This document shows, piece by piece, positions 16,171 through 25,564 of a stretch of DNA of 32,736 nt. Position numbers and translations under genes: made by a program. This DNA is from Chloroflexota bacterium (GTDB lineage: Bacteria > Chloroflexota > Chloroflexia > Chloroflexales > Roseiflexaceae). The notes under the pieces are model-generated. The model had not been told where the DNA came from and did not search any database. It saw nothing but the letters and a program-made list of their open reading frames with translations. The number at the start of each line of letters is the position of its first letter. Within the stretch, counting starts at the first letter, position 1. The stretch covers positions 1-32,736 of the forward strand of contig JAGWYG010000034.1 of the NCBI GenBank assembly GCA_018969485.1. Direction: 5' to 3'.

Positions 16171-17577
16171 ATGCGTGAGTTGCGTGGCATCAAGGCAGTT
16201 GTGCTGGGGCTGGGCGTCCATGGCGGCGGCGTGGGCGTGGCCCGTTTCCTCGCCGAACAGGGCGCCGACGTGCTGGTCACCGATCTGCGCCCGGCCGAGC
16301 AGTTGGCGGATTCGCTCGCGGCGCTGGCCGACCTGCCGATCCGCTTCGTGCTGGGCGAGCACCGCGCCGACGACATGGCCGCCGCCGCGCTGGTGGTGCG
16401 CAATCCGGCCGTACCCGACGCGTCGCCCTACATCCGGATCGCGCGCGCCGCCGGGGCCGCGATCGAGATGGAGATGACGCTGTTCTTTCGTCGGTGTCCG
16501 GCGCCGATCATCGGCATCACCGGCACCAAAGGCAAGACGACCACGACGATGCTGGTGGGCGCGATGCTGCAGCAGCACGATGCCGACACCGTCGTCGCCG
16601 GCAATCTGCGCGTCTCGGCGCTGGCCCAGCTCGGCCGCATCGGCCCGACGACGCCGGTGGTGCTCGAGCTGTCGTCATTCGTGCTCGAGGGGCTGGGGGC
16701 CGCCGGGCTCAGCCCGCGGCTGGCGCTGGTGACGAATATGTCACCGGATCACCTCGACCGGTATGCGGATTTCGCGGCGTATGTCGCGGCCAAGCTGGCG
16801 ATCGTGACGCACCAGCGGCCGGGCGATACGGCGATTCTCAACGCCGATGATGCGACCGCACCGCAGTTCGCTGCGGCGGCCGGTGGGGCAGTCGGCTGGT
16901 TCGGCATGCACGCCCCCGGCCCGGATCGTGGCCTGGCCGCCTGGTACGCCGACGGCTGGCTCGTCGTACGCGTCGATGGCCGGGACGAGCCGGTGTGTCC
17001 GGCGGCGGAACTGCGCCTGGCTGGCGCGCACAACCTGGCCAACCTGGCCGGCGCGGCGTTGCTGGCGCGCGTGCATGGCGTTCCATGCAGCACCATCCGC
17101 GCTGCCGTCCGGCAATTTCGTGGCGTGCCACACCGACAGCAACTCGTCGCCGAGATCGGCGGGGTGCGCTACATCAACGACACTGCGGCGACGGCGCCCG
17201 ATGCGGCGATCGCGGCACTCCACAGCTACACGGCGCCGATCGTGCTGATCGCCGGCGGCTCGGACAAGCGCCTGCCGCTGGCGCCGCTGGCGCGGGCCAT
17301 CGCCGCGCGCGCACGCCATGTCATCCTGCTGGCAGGCAACGCCACGCCACACCTCCAGCACGAACTGGCGGCCACGCCGGGGGCGCCGCCGATCAGCGGG
17401 CCATACGACGACATCGACCAGGCGGTCGCCGCGGCGGCGGCGCTCGCGCGCCCCGGCGAGCTAGTGCTGCTCTCGCCGGGGTGTGCCAGCTTCGGCATGT
17501 TCCGCAACGAGTTCCACCGCGGCGACGCATTCAGCGCCGCCGTCGCCCGACTCGCGGAGGGCGCCGATGCACGCTGA
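16171..17577 (+). CDS. murD: UDP-MurNAc-L-alanine:D-glutamate ligase MurD
   Basis: The 468-residue cytosolic ligase adds D-glutamate to UDP-MurNAc-L-Ala. It has the N-terminal Rossmann-like [16 protein letters not shown], the P-loop GTKGKTTT (118-125), [33 protein letters not shown], the HRQQLV and [12 protein letters not shown] blocks, and the C-terminal [10 protein letters not shown]. These are MurD-specific rather than MurC, MurE or MurF. The start is either ATG 16171 or the adjacent GTG 16168; GAGGG sits 6-9 bases upstream of these, so the choice is uncertain by one codon. The 3' end overlaps the rhomboid gene by 11 bases. Confidence 0.96.
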   Translation: MRELRGIKAVVLGLGVHGGGVGVARFLAEQGADVLVTDLRPAEQLADSLAALADLPIRFVLGEHRADDMAAAALVVRNPAVPDASPYIRIARAAGAAIEMEMTLFFRRCPAPIIGITGTKGKTTTTMLVGAMLQQHDADTVVAGNLRVSALAQLGRIGPTTPVVLELSSFVLEGLGAAGLSPRLALVTNMSPDHLDRYADFAAYVAAKLAIVTHQRPGDTAILNADDATAPQFAAAAGGAVGWFGMHAPGPDRGLAAWYADGWLVVRVDGRDEPVCPAAELRLAGAHNLANLAGAALLARVHGVPCSTIRAAVRQFRGVPHRQQLVAEIGGVRYINDTAATAPDAAIAALHSYTAPIVLIAGGSDKRLPLAPLARAIAARARHVILLAGNATPHLQHELAATPGAPPISGPYDDIDQAVAAAAALARPGELVLLSPGCASFGMFRNEFHRGDAFSAAVARLAEGADAR

Positions 17578-18334
17578 CCCGCTGCAACCAGCGCAGGATG
17601 CCGCCGAACCCGACGTGCCGCCGTCGGGCCCGCTGCCGCGGATCAGCGCCAGCCGAATCATCCTGGGCGTCATCATCGCCCTGTGGCTCGTCCCCGAGCT
17701 CGTCGGCTTCGTCACCGGCCAGCCGTACGCACAGCTCGCGCTGCTGCTCGGCGGCAAGTGGAATGAGCGTATCGCCGACGGTGAGTACTACCGGCTGCTG
17801 ACCGCCGCGCTGCTGCATACCTCGCTGCTCCACCTGGGCTTCAATGCCTATGCGCTCTACAGCCTCGGCCAGCACATCGAAGATCTGCTCGGCGCGCCGC
17901 GCTTCGTCGCGCTGTACGCCATCAGCGCGCTCGGCGGCAGCGTCGCCTCGTATCTGCTCAATCCGGCACCTGCCGTCGGCGCCTCCGGCGCGATCTTCGG
18001 CATCGTCGGCGCGCTGGCCATCCATGCCTGGCAGACGCGCGCGCTGTTCGGCGAGGGCGCGCGGCAATTGCTCGGCAGCATGCTGTTCATCGTCCTGATC
18101 AATCTCGGCCTCGGCATGACCACCCCATCGATCGACAACACCGGCCATCTGGGCGGTCTCGTCGCCGGCGCACTCGGCGGCCTCGCCCTGCTGCCACGCT
18201 TCCGCCTCGCGCCCGGCTTCCCCACGCCGCGGCTGGTGCGGCACAGCCTGCCCGGCGCATGGCTCGCCGCCGGACTGCTCGCCCTGGGCTTGCTCGGCAT
18301 GGTGCTGGTGCTGCCACCAGCGGTCGGGGGGTGA
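17567..18334 (+). CDS. Rhomboid family intramembrane serine protease
   Basis: The 255-residue protein has about seven hydrophobic segments and the rhomboid catalytic dyad: Ser140 in GASGAIFG and His194 in [11 protein letters not shown]. The [16 protein letters not shown] stretch (oxyanion His/Asn region, about 83-98) is also present. Rhomboids cleave membrane-anchored proteins within or next to the bilayer. The gene is locked into the dcw operon: its ATG overlaps the murD stop by 11 bases, with GGAGGG just upstream, and ftsW starts 3 bases after its stop. A rhomboid is not a usual dcw member. Its position suggests co-expression with the divisome and possibly a divisome substrate such as FtsL, FtsQ or FtsI; this is inference. 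Confidence 0.93.
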   Translation: MHADPLQPAQDAAEPDVPPSGPLPRISASRIILGVIIALWLVPELVGFVTGQPYAQLALLLGGKWNERIADGEYYRLLTAALLHTSLLHLGFNAYALYSLGQHIEDLLGAPRFVALYAISALGGSVASYLLNPAPAVGASGAIFGIVGALAIHAWQTRALFGEGARQLLGSMLFIVLINLGLGMTTPSIDNTGHLGGLVAGALGGLALLPRFRLAPGFPTPRLVRHSLPGAWLAAGLLALGLLGMVLVLPPAVGG

Positions 18335-18337
18335 GCC

Positions 18338-19579
18338 ATGCTCCGTCAGCGCGGTGGCCGCCCCGACTACGCCCTGCTCACCGTCGTCGGCATCCTGATC
18401 CCCATCGGCCTGCCGATGGTCTACAGCGCCTCGCTCGTCGATGCGATCACGCTGCATGATAACCACCTGTATTATGTCTGGCGGCAGGTCGGCGCCGCGC
18501 TCGCCGGCATCATCGGCATGGCCGTGCTGATGCGCATCGACCTGCAGTGGCTGCGCAGCCAGTCGGCACGGTTCATGGTGCTCACCATCGTCCTGCTCAT
18601 CCTGCCGCTGGCGCTCCCCGAGAGCATGACCACGGTGAACGATGCGCGCAGCTGGATCCGCATCGGCGGCTTCAGCTTCCAGCCGTCCGAGCTAGCCAAA
18701 TTCGCACTCATCCTGTTCGTCGCCGACTGGCTATCGCGGCGTGGCGCACGCGTCAGCGATTTCCTCTATGGCCTGCTTCCGTTCACCGGCATCATGGCCG
18801 TCGTCTGCGGGCTGGTGCTGCTCGGCCGCGATCTCGGCACGACGATCGTCATCGCGGTGATCGGGGCCGTCATGTATTTTGTCGCCGGCGCGAGCATCGT
18901 ACACATCGCCGGGGCGGTCGTGCTCGCCGCCGGTGCGTTCTGGTCGATGATCGCGCTCGCGCCGCACCGCATGGCGCGCATCCAGGCGTGGTACGATATT
19001 CTGGCGCACAGCAATGGCGCCGGATATCAGCCGCTGCATGCCCTCTACGCGCTCGCCAGCGGTGGCTGGTTCGGCGTCGGCATCGGCCAATCGCGGCAGA
19101 AGTTCGCGTGGTTGCCACAAGCGCACACCGATGCCATCTTTGCGATCATCGGCGAAGAGCTCGGCGTCATCGGCACCATCGGCGTGCTGGTGCTGTTCGG
19201 CATCTTCGCCATGCGTGGCCTGCGCATCGCCGTCCGCGCCCCCGACTCGTTCAGTACGCTCGTAGCTGTCGGGCTGACGGCATGGATCGTGTTCCAGGCG
19301 CTCATCAACATTGCCGTCGTCACGTCGTTGATCCCATTCACCGGTCTGACGCTTCCATTCCTGAGCTACGGCGGAACATCGTTGATGGTCTCGTTGTTCG
19401 CGGTCGGGATGTTGCTCAACATCTCGCGACATACCGCAGGAACTGCGGTGGAGCCTGCAGATGACAGCGAAGCACGATCCCACGCCATCCCGTACACGCA
19501 ACGTCTGGCTCTGTGGTGGCGGAACCGGTGGGCACGTCTACCCGGCGCTAGCCGTCGCCGACGCGCTCCGTACCGATGA
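18338..19579 (+). CDS. ftsW: Septal peptidoglycan polymerase FtsW (SEDS family)
   Basis: The 413-residue SEDS glycosyltransferase polymerises lipid II at the septum together with FtsI. About ten membrane helices are visible. Conserved blocks are ARSWIRIGGFSFQPSELAK (about 103-121), GRDLGTTIV, PQAHTDAIFAIIGEELG with the key Asp of the SEDS family, and LPFLSYGGTSLM. GGGGGG lies shortly before the ATG. The last 39 or so residues are Arg-rich and lie in the region that overlaps murG in another frame, a 119-base overlap, so the tail is probably shaped by the murG coding sequence rather than by FtsW function. Confidence 0.95.
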   Translation: MLRQRGGRPDYALLTVVGILIPIGLPMVYSASLVDAITLHDNHLYYVWRQVGAALAGIIGMAVLMRIDLQWLRSQSARFMVLTIVLLILPLALPESMTTVNDARSWIRIGGFSFQPSELAKFALILFVADWLSRRGARVSDFLYGLLPFTGIMAVVCGLVLLGRDLGTTIVIAVIGAVMYFVAGASIVHIAGAVVLAAGAFWSMIALAPHRMARIQAWYDILAHSNGAGYQPLHALYALASGGWFGVGIGQSRQKFAWLPQAHTDAIFAIIGEELGVIGTIGVLVLFGIFAMRGLRIAVRAPDSFSTLVAVGLTAWIVFQALINIAVVTSLIPFTGLTLPFLSYGGTSLMVSLFAVGMLLNISRHTAGTAVEPADDSEARSHAIPYTQRLALWWRNRWARLPGASRRRRAPYR

Positions 19580-20654
19580 TGAGCCGGCAATGGCGCTGAC
19601 GTACATCGGCAGCGTCGGCGGCATGGAGGCCGAACTGGTCGCGCGCGAGAGCGATCTGCCGTTCCGCAGTGTGCATGCGGCGCCGCTACGCGGCCAGACG
19701 CGCGGCGCGCTGTTCGGCGGGCTGATGACGATGCTGCGGGGCATCGCCGACGCCTGGCGGCTGATCGGGCGCGAGCGGCCCGACGCCATCCTGGGCACGG
19801 GTGGGTACGTGTGCGTGCCGGTGATGGTCGCCGCACGGCTGCGCGGCGTGCGCACCGCCCTGTACCTGCCCGACGTCGTCCCGGGGATGGCGGTACGGCT
19901 ACTGTCACGCATCGTCACGATCACGGCCTGCACCAGCACCGCCTCGCAGCCATACCTGTGGGGCGTCAGGCTGCGGGTCACCGGGTATCCCGTGCGGCGC
20001 TCCTTCGGCGCCAGCGACAAGCTCGCCGCGCGCGAGGCGTGCGGCCTGCGCCACGACTGGCCGGTCGTCTTCGTCTACGGCGGCAGCCGCGGCGCGCGCA
20101 GCATCAATCATGCCATCGCCGAGATTCTCGAACCGGTGCTCGAACTGGCGCAGGTGATCCACCTGTGCGGCCGCGAGGGCGACGAGGCGATGCTGCAGCG
20201 CGCCGCCGCCGAGTTGCCCGAATGGCTGCGCGAGCGCTACCGGCTGTACCCGTATCTGCATGCCGGCCGCGACGGCGCCACACCGGCGCTGTTCGACGCC
20301 TTCGCCTCGGCCGACCTGGTCATCTCGCGCAGCGGCGCGTCGGTGCTGGGCGAGTTGCCTGCCGCCGGCGTGCCGGCGATCCTGATCCCGTATCCGCATG
20401 TGCACCAGGACGAGAATGCCGATGCACTCGTGGCGGCGGGTGCGGCGCTGAAGATCGCCGACCACGAGCTCGCCACCACCGGCGATGCGCTCGAGGGGCC
20501 GCTCTATCGGGCGCTGTACCGATTGATCACCGACTGGATGGTGCGTGGCACGATGGAGGCGCGCATGGCCGAACAGCATCGGCCGGATGCGGCAGCCACG
20601 ATCGCCCGCATCGTTCGGGGCCTGGCACTCCGGGAGCCGATCCATGCGCTTTGA
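19461..20654 (+). CDS. murG: UDP-GlcNAc:lipid I N-acetylglucosaminyltransferase MurG
   Basis: The 397-residue peripheral membrane GT-B enzyme converts lipid I to lipid II. The N-terminal glycine loop CGGGTGGHVYPALAVADAL contains the family His (His25). The second domain has VYGGSRGARSIN, the SRSGASVLGELPAAGVPAILIPYP donor-site block and HQDENADAL. The usual HEQN acceptor-side motif is replaced by LPDV at 136-139, followed by the normal PG-AVRLLSR. The ATG at 19461 has GGAG 7 bases upstream and lies 119 bases inside ftsW; no later start codon keeps the glycine loop, so the overlap is real unless ftsW ends early. It overlaps the next gene by 11 bases. Confidence 0.94.
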   Translation: MTAKHDPTPSRTRNVWLCGGGTGGHVYPALAVADALRTDDEPAMALTYIGSVGGMEAELVARESDLPFRSVHAAPLRGQTRGALFGGLMTMLRGIADAWRLIGRERPDAILGTGGYVCVPVMVAARLRGVRTALYLPDVVPGMAVRLLSRIVTITACTSTASQPYLWGVRLRVTGYPVRRSFGASDKLAAREACGLRHDWPVVFVYGGSRGARSINHAIAEILEPVLELAQVIHLCGREGDEAMLQRAAAELPEWLRERYRLYPYLHAGRDGATPALFDAFASADLVISRSGASVLGELPAAGVPAILIPYPHVHQDENADALVAAGAALKIADHELATTGDALEGPLYRALYRLITDWMVRGTMEARMAEQHRPDAAATIARIVRGLALREPIHAL

Positions 20655-21285
20655 GGGCGATCAGCTGATCATCGACCTCTCGGGGCCGCTGGTGGCGCTG
20701 CTGCTGTACGGTGGGTTCACCCTGTACGGCTGGCTGCGCGGATTTCGGCACATCGTCACGCTGGCCGGTGCGCTGACGCTGGGGTACCTGCTCACCGTCC
20801 GTGGCGATGGCGCGGTGGTCGGTCTGGTGAACGGCGCCTGGGCTGGCACGGTGCGCGTCGGCAGCATGCTGGGCGACGGCGTCGCCGAGATGCTGCCGGC
20901 CACACCGCTGATCGCCGCGAGCCTCGAGGCGCCGCTGCTGCTGCGCGTGCTGGTGTTCGGCATCGTGCTCGCCGTCGGCGGCAGCTACGTCGCGCCATGG
21001 AGCGACGGCGGCCTGCAGGGCATCGGCGGCGCGGCCCAGTTGCGCATGCTCGGCGCCGGCACCGGATTCTACTGTGCGCTGCTGCTGATCAACGCGCTGG
21101 CCGTCTTCTGGGGCGCTGCGCGCCCCGTCCTCGCTTCCGACGGGCCGCTGGCGACGGCGCTCGACAGCCTGCGGCCCAACCCCGACGTGGCGGGGGTCTT
21201 CATCATGACGTTCGTCGGCGTCGTGGTCTTCGTCATCATCACCCGGTTCAATCGGCTCGTCGTGCCCGACGACGAGCGTGACTGA
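20644..21285 (+). CDS. Uncharacterised membrane protein, weakly CvpA-like
   Basis: The 213-residue product has about five hydrophobic segments. The first part (LSGPLVALLLYGGFTLYGWLRGF then a long hydrophobic run) resembles the start of CvpA-family proteins, where a helix is followed by an RGF motif; that likeness is weak and I do not claim the function. The C-terminus has a last helix and a charged tail. It overlaps the murG stop by 11 bases and murC follows at 21305, so it belongs to the same transcript. GGGAG lies upstream of the ATG. Its location between murG and murC suggests a role at the septum or in precursor traffic. Confidence 0.75.
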   Translation: MRFEGDQLIIDLSGPLVALLLYGGFTLYGWLRGFRHIVTLAGALTLGYLLTVRGDGAVVGLVNGAWAGTVRVGSMLGDGVAEMLPATPLIAASLEAPLLLRVLVFGIVLAVGGSYVAPWSDGGLQGIGGAAQLRMLGAGTGFYCALLLINALAVFWGAARPVLASDGPLATALDSLRPNPDVAGVFIMTFVGVVVFVIITRFNRLVVPDDERD

Positions 21286-21304
21286 CGCGACAGGAGCGGG
21301 CGCG

Positions 21305-22711
21305 ATGGCTCGACACTATCACATCATCGGCATCGGCGGCGCCGGCATGAGCGCGATGGCGCACATCCTGCTCGACCGTGGCGCCCGGGTGAGCGGCTCG
21401 GATCTGAGTGATGGCGCGGCGCTGCAGGCGCTGGCGGCGCGCGGCGCCGCGCTGCGCGTCGGCCACACCGCTGCCGCCATCGCCGGCGCCGATGCGGTGG
21501 TGACGACCTCCGCCGCCGCGCCGGATCACGTCGAGATCCAGGCGGCCCATGCCGCCGGCATCCCGGTGCTCAAGCGCGCCGACGTGTGGCGCGAATGGTC
21601 GGCCGAGCGCCGCGTGGTGGCGATCGCCGGCACGCACGGCAAGACGACCACGACGGCGCTGATCGCGCTGATGCTGCACGCCGCCGGCCAGCAGCCGGGC
21701 TACCTGATCGGCGCCGACGTACCAGGGCTGGCGCGGCCCGCCGCCTGGGGTGATCCGACCGCACCGCTGGTGCTCGAGGCCGACGAGTACGACCGGGCGT
21801 TCCTGGCGCTGACGCCCGATGTCGCCGTCATCACCACCGTCGAATGGGATCACGTGGATATCTACCCGGACCCGGCCGACTACGCGGCGGCGTTCGCGCA
21901 GTTCGCCGCGGCCACCCCGGCCGGCCGGCTGATCGTGTGTGGCGACGATCCCGGTGCTGCGGCGCTGGCGCACGATCCGGCAACCCTGCTCGTCGGCATC
22001 GATGAGTTGCTCGCCCGCGACCCCGTGTCGTGCCGCCGGTCTCCGCTCGACTGGGCGGCCTCGGGGGTGCGGCATGCCGGCGACGCCACCCACTTCGAGG
22101 TGTGGCGCTACGATCGCCGCTTCTTCGCCACGCGTCACGTCGGCAGCGTGGCGACGCGCCTGGCGGGCGTGCATCATGTGCGCAACGCCCTGTGCGCGAT
22201 GGCGGCAGCCACGCTGCTCGGCGCTCCGCGGGCGGCGGTCGATGCCGCGCTCGCCAGCTTCGCCGGCGCCCGGCGACGATTCGAGCAGCGTGGCAGCGCC
22301 GGCGACGTCCTGGTGATCGATGACTACGCCCACCATCCCGCCGAGGTGCGCGCCACGCTCGCCGCCGCCCGCGCGCGCCATCCCGGGCGGCGGATCGTCG
22401 CCTACATCCAGCCGCACACCTTCTCGCGCACACGCGCGCTGCTCGGCCAGTGGCCCGGCGCCGCCGATGGGGCCGACATCGTGTACGTCGGTGCGATCTA
22501 TGCCGCGCGCGAACGCGATGATGGCACGGTCAGCGCCAGCGACCTGGTGCGACAGCTCGGCCATCGCCAGGCGCACCTGGCCGGCACCGTCGCCGAGGCG
22601 GCCAACCTGATCGCCGCGGAGCTCGTGCCCGGCGACCTGCTGCTCACCATGGGCGCCGGCGACGGCTGGCAGATCGGCGAGGCCATCCTGCGGCGACGAG
22701 GCCAGCCATGA
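21305..22711 (+). CDS. murC: UDP-MurNAc:L-alanine ligase MurC
   Basis: The 468-residue cytosolic ligase adds the first amino acid to UDP-MurNAc. It opens with HIIGIGGAGMSAMAHILL, the MurC nucleotide loop, and carries the P-loop GTHGKTTT (109-116), EADEYDRAFL, VEWDHVDIYPD and DDYAHHPAEV. The ATG at 21305 is preferred because AGGAG lies 8 bases upstream and the protein then begins as in the family; an in-frame GTG at 21278 would overlap the preceding gene. The stop overlaps murB as ATGA. Confidence 0.96.
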   Translation: MARHYHIIGIGGAGMSAMAHILLDRGARVSGSDLSDGAALQALAARGAALRVGHTAAAIAGADAVVTTSAAAPDHVEIQAAHAAGIPVLKRADVWREWSAERRVVAIAGTHGKTTTTALIALMLHAAGQQPGYLIGADVPGLARPAAWGDPTAPLVLEADEYDRAFLALTPDVAVITTVEWDHVDIYPDPADYAAAFAQFAAATPAGRLIVCGDDPGAAALAHDPATLLVGIDELLARDPVSCRRSPLDWAASGVRHAGDATHFEVWRYDRRFFATRHVGSVATRLAGVHHVRNALCAMAAATLLGAPRAAVDAALASFAGARRRFEQRGSAGDVLVIDDYAHHPAEVRATLAAARARHPGRRIVAYIQPHTFSRTRALLGQWPGAADGADIVYVGAIYAARERDDGTVSASDLVRQLGHRQAHLAGTVAEAANLIAAELVPGDLLLTMGAGDGWQIGEAILRRRGQP

Positions 22712-23598
22712 CCAGCCCGACGACGATCACTTGGCACGCACACGAGCCGCTGGCGCCCCTGACCTCGTGGCGCATCGGCGGGCCAGCCCGGCGCTTCACC
22801 GTCGTCCACGATCCGGCCGCACTGCAGATGGCGGTCGCGCAGGCCGACGCGCTCGGCTTGCGCTGGTTCATCCTGGGTGGTGGCAGCAACCTGCTCGTCC
22901 CCGATCACGGCTGGAACGGCGCGGTCATCCGCTACCGTGATCGTCGCTGCGAGATCGAGCGCCACGGCGATGCCGGCCTGGCGCTCATCGGTGCCGGCGC
23001 TCCGATGGCCGGCACCGCGCGGCGGCTGGCACACCTTGGCTGGGCCGGCCTCGAGTGGGCCGAGGGCCTGCCCGGCACCATCGGCGGCGCAGTCTTCGGC
23101 AACGCCGGCTGCTACGGCGGCGACACCGCCAGCACGCTCGAATACGCCACGCTGCTCGTCGACGGTACTCTCGAGCGCTGGAACATCGCACGCCTCGACT
23201 ACGGCTATCGCACCAGCGCACTGAAGCGTCGCCCCGGCGACGCGCCACGGCCAGTGATCCTCGGCGCCGCCATCCGCCTGCAGCGCAGCGATCCGGTCGA
23301 ACTCGCCAGACGGATGGAGCTCACCGCCAGTCTGCGACGCAGCCGGACGCCCTGGGGCGCATCGTGTGGCAGCGTATTCAAGAACCCGCCCGGCGAGAGC
23401 GCCGGCCGCCTGATCGAAGCCGTCGGGCTGAAGAACAGCCGCAGCGGTCAGGCGATGATCGCACAGGAGCATGCCAACTACATCATCAATCTCGGGCAGG
23501 CATCGAGCGATGACGTGCTCCGCCTCATCGACCAGGCACGCGAGCGCGTGCTCAGCCACTTCGGCATCACCCTCGAACTGGAGGTCCAACTCCTATGA
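22708..23598 (+). CDS. murB: UDP-N-acetylenolpyruvoylglucosamine reductase MurB
   Basis: The 296-residue FAD-dependent enzyme reduces enolpyruvyl-UDP-GlcNAc to UDP-MurNAc with NADPH. FAD-binding motifs RIGGPARRF and [11 protein letters not shown] are followed by [21 protein letters not shown]. Catalytic residues are visible as Arg168 in YGYRTSALK, Ser222 in [10 protein letters not shown] and Glu292 near the C-terminus. The compact C-terminal part fits the short type IIb form common in Gram-positives and Chloroflexota. Start and stop overlap murC and ddl as ATGA, so translation is coupled on both sides. Confidence 0.96.
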   Translation: MTSPTTITWHAHEPLAPLTSWRIGGPARRFTVVHDPAALQMAVAQADALGLRWFILGGGSNLLVPDHGWNGAVIRYRDRRCEIERHGDAGLALIGAGAPMAGTARRLAHLGWAGLEWAEGLPGTIGGAVFGNAGCYGGDTASTLEYATLLVDGTLERWNIARLDYGYRTSALKRRPGDAPRPVILGAAIRLQRSDPVELARRMELTASLRRSRTPWGASCGSVFKNPPGESAGRLIEAVGLKNSRSGQAMIAQEHANYIINLGQASSDDVLRLIDQARERVLSHFGITLELEVQLL

Positions 23599-24671
23599 CC
23601 GGCAAGATTCGCGTCGCCGTCCTGCTCGGCGGGCAGTCCGGCGAACATGAGGTCTCGCTGCTCTCGGCCCAGTCTGTGCTCGCCGCGCTCGATCCGGCGC
23701 GCTACGAGGTCGTGCCGATCGGCATCACCCGCGCCGGGCGCTGGATCACCGGCGACGACCCGCTCGCGGCGCTGCTGGCGGACGCCGACCCCCGGCGGTT
23801 GCCCGACGGCGTGGCATCGGCGCACGACGTCGCACACATCGCGCGACACCGGGAAGTCGCCCCGCTGCACGCCGCACAACAGGTCGACGTCGTCTTTCCG
23901 GTGTTGCACGGCCCCAACGGCGAAGATGGCAGCATCCAGGGATTGTTGCAGCTCGCCGGCGTGCCCTACGTCGGCTGTGGCGTCGCCGCATCGGCAGTCG
24001 GCATGGACAAGGGCCTGATGAAGGCGGCGTTTGCCCACGCCGACCTGCCGATCGTGCCGTGGCGCCTGGTGCGCCGCGGCGACTGGCAGGCCCAGCCGGC
24101 GGCGATCGTGGCACGTCTCGAGGCCGCGCTGCAGTACCCGATGTTCGTCAAGCCGGCCAACCTCGGCAGCAGCGTGGGCATCAGCAAGGCCGCCGATCGC
24201 GCCACGCTCGGCGAAGCGATCGGAGTGGCGGCCGGCTACGACCGCCGTATCATCGTCGAGCAGGGCATCGATGCCCGCGAAATCGAGATCAGCGTGCTCG
24301 GCAACGATCGCCCGCGCACCAGCGTGCCCGGCGAGGTCATTCCGTCAAACGAGTGGTATGATTATGACGCGAAGTACCTGAGCGGAGCGTCGCGCATCGT
24401 GATCCCGGCAGATCTGCCCGCTGCGACGGCTGCCGCGATCGCGCAGCTAGCGATCCGGGCCTTCGAGGCGATCGATGGCGCCGGGCTGGCGCGCGTCGAC
24501 TTCTTGCTCGACCGGACCACCGGGGCGGTGTTTCTGAACGAAGTCAATACCATGCCGGGCTTCACCAGCGTGAGCATGTATGCGAAGATGTGGCAGGCCA
24601 GCGGCCTGAGCTATGCGGCATTGGTCGACGAACTCATCGCGTTGGCGTTCGAACGTCATCAACGGGGATAG
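23595..24671 (+). CDS. ddl: D-alanine--D-alanine ligase
   Basis: The 358-residue ATP-grasp ligase makes the D-Ala-D-Ala dipeptide used by MurF. Motifs are [66 protein letters not shown] and [10 protein letters not shown]. The Tyr in the DAKY omega-loop corresponds to the residue associated with D-Ala-D-Ala rather than D-Ala-D-Lac activity, so the cell should be vancomycin-sensitive at this step. The ATG overlaps the murB stop as ATGA. Confidence 0.96.
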   Translation: MTGKIRVAVLLGGQSGEHEVSLLSAQSVLAALDPARYEVVPIGITRAGRWITGDDPLAALLADADPRRLPDGVASAHDVAHIARHREVAPLHAAQQVDVVFPVLHGPNGEDGSIQGLLQLAGVPYVGCGVAASAVGMDKGLMKAAFAHADLPIVPWRLVRRGDWQAQPAAIVARLEAALQYPMFVKPANLGSSVGISKAADRATLGEAIGVAAGYDRRIIVEQGIDAREIEISVLGNDRPRTSVPGEVIPSNEWYDYDAKYLSGASRIVIPADLPAATAAAIAQLAIRAFEAIDGAGLARVDFLLDRTTGAVFLNEVNTMPGFTSVSMYAKMWQASGLSYAALVDELIALAFERHQRG

Positions 24672-24675
24672 ATAG

Positions 24676-25494
24676 ATGCAGCGCCGCGACCTGGGCAGGA
24701 GCCTCAGCCAGACACGTACCACCACGCGGCGCCGGCCGCGGCGCGCGGCTGCCCGGCCGGGGGCGTGGCGCGTGCTCGGCGAGGCCCTCGCGACCGGTCG
24801 GCTCGCCAGCGGGCTGGTGCTCGTCGCAGCGCTCGCCGTGGCAGCCCATGTCGCCACCGCGCCGCAGTTCCGCATCCGTGATATTCGCGTGACCGGAGTA
24901 CAGATGCTCGACGACGCCGACGTCATCGCCCTGAGCGGCGCCGCCGAACGGATGATCTGGACCGTCGACACCGCGCGCATCGCATCGATGCTGGCGGCCA
25001 ATCATTATGTCGAAAGCGTGAGCGTCCATGCCTACCTGCCCGATCGGCTCGACATCGCGATCACCGAGCGCCGACCCGACATCCGGTGGGTCGCCGGTGG
25101 CAGCGCATATCTCGTCGATGCCGCCGGGCTGGTGCTCGGCCGGGCTGCGGCGCCCGACGACAGCGCCGGCATCCTTGCCATCCAGGATCTGAGCGGCCAG
25201 CCAGTCGAACCGGGCACGCGGATCGACATCGCCGTCCTGAGTCTCTGTCGCGAACTGGCGCTGCGGCTGAGCGCCGAGAGCGGCACCACCATCGCCACGC
25301 TGACGTGGCACCCGATCGACGGGGTCATCGTGACGACCCCGGCCAACCAGCGCATCGCCATCGGCGACGGCAGTCGGCTCGATGAGAAGATCGCGGTCAT
25401 TCGCTGGCTCCACGACGAGCAGATCGCCTACACCTCGCTTGATGTCCGGCCGGAGGCACCGTTCTACCGCACGGATGGGCAGGTACGGCCATGA
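24676..25494 (+). CDS. ftsQ: Cell division protein FtsQ
   Basis: The 272-residue bitopic divisome protein has a strongly basic N-terminal tail (about 1-35), one membrane helix (about 44-60) and an external POTRA domain starting at FRIRDIRVTGVQML, with the typical YLPDRLDIAITERRPDI end. The beta domain follows. FtsQ links FtsL/FtsB to the septal synthase. The gene starts 5 bases after the ddl stop. Position ahead of ftsA and ftsZ matches the classical dcw order. Confidence 0.92.
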   Translation: MQRRDLGRSLSQTRTTTRRRPRRAAARPGAWRVLGEALATGRLASGLVLVAALAVAAHVATAPQFRIRDIRVTGVQMLDDADVIALSGAAERMIWTVDTARIASMLAANHYVESVSVHAYLPDRLDIAITERRPDIRWVAGGSAYLVDAAGLVLGRAAAPDDSAGILAIQDLSGQPVEPGTRIDIAVLSLCRELALRLSAESGTTIATLTWHPIDGVIVTTPANQRIAIGDGSRLDEKIAVIRWLHDEQIAYTSLDVRPEAPFYRTDGQVRP

Positions 25495-25564
25495 ATCCTG
25501 GCGCGAGGCTGCACGGTGCGCCGATCCGCGATGTGGATGTGGCATGCCGGGAGGAAGGAACCGC

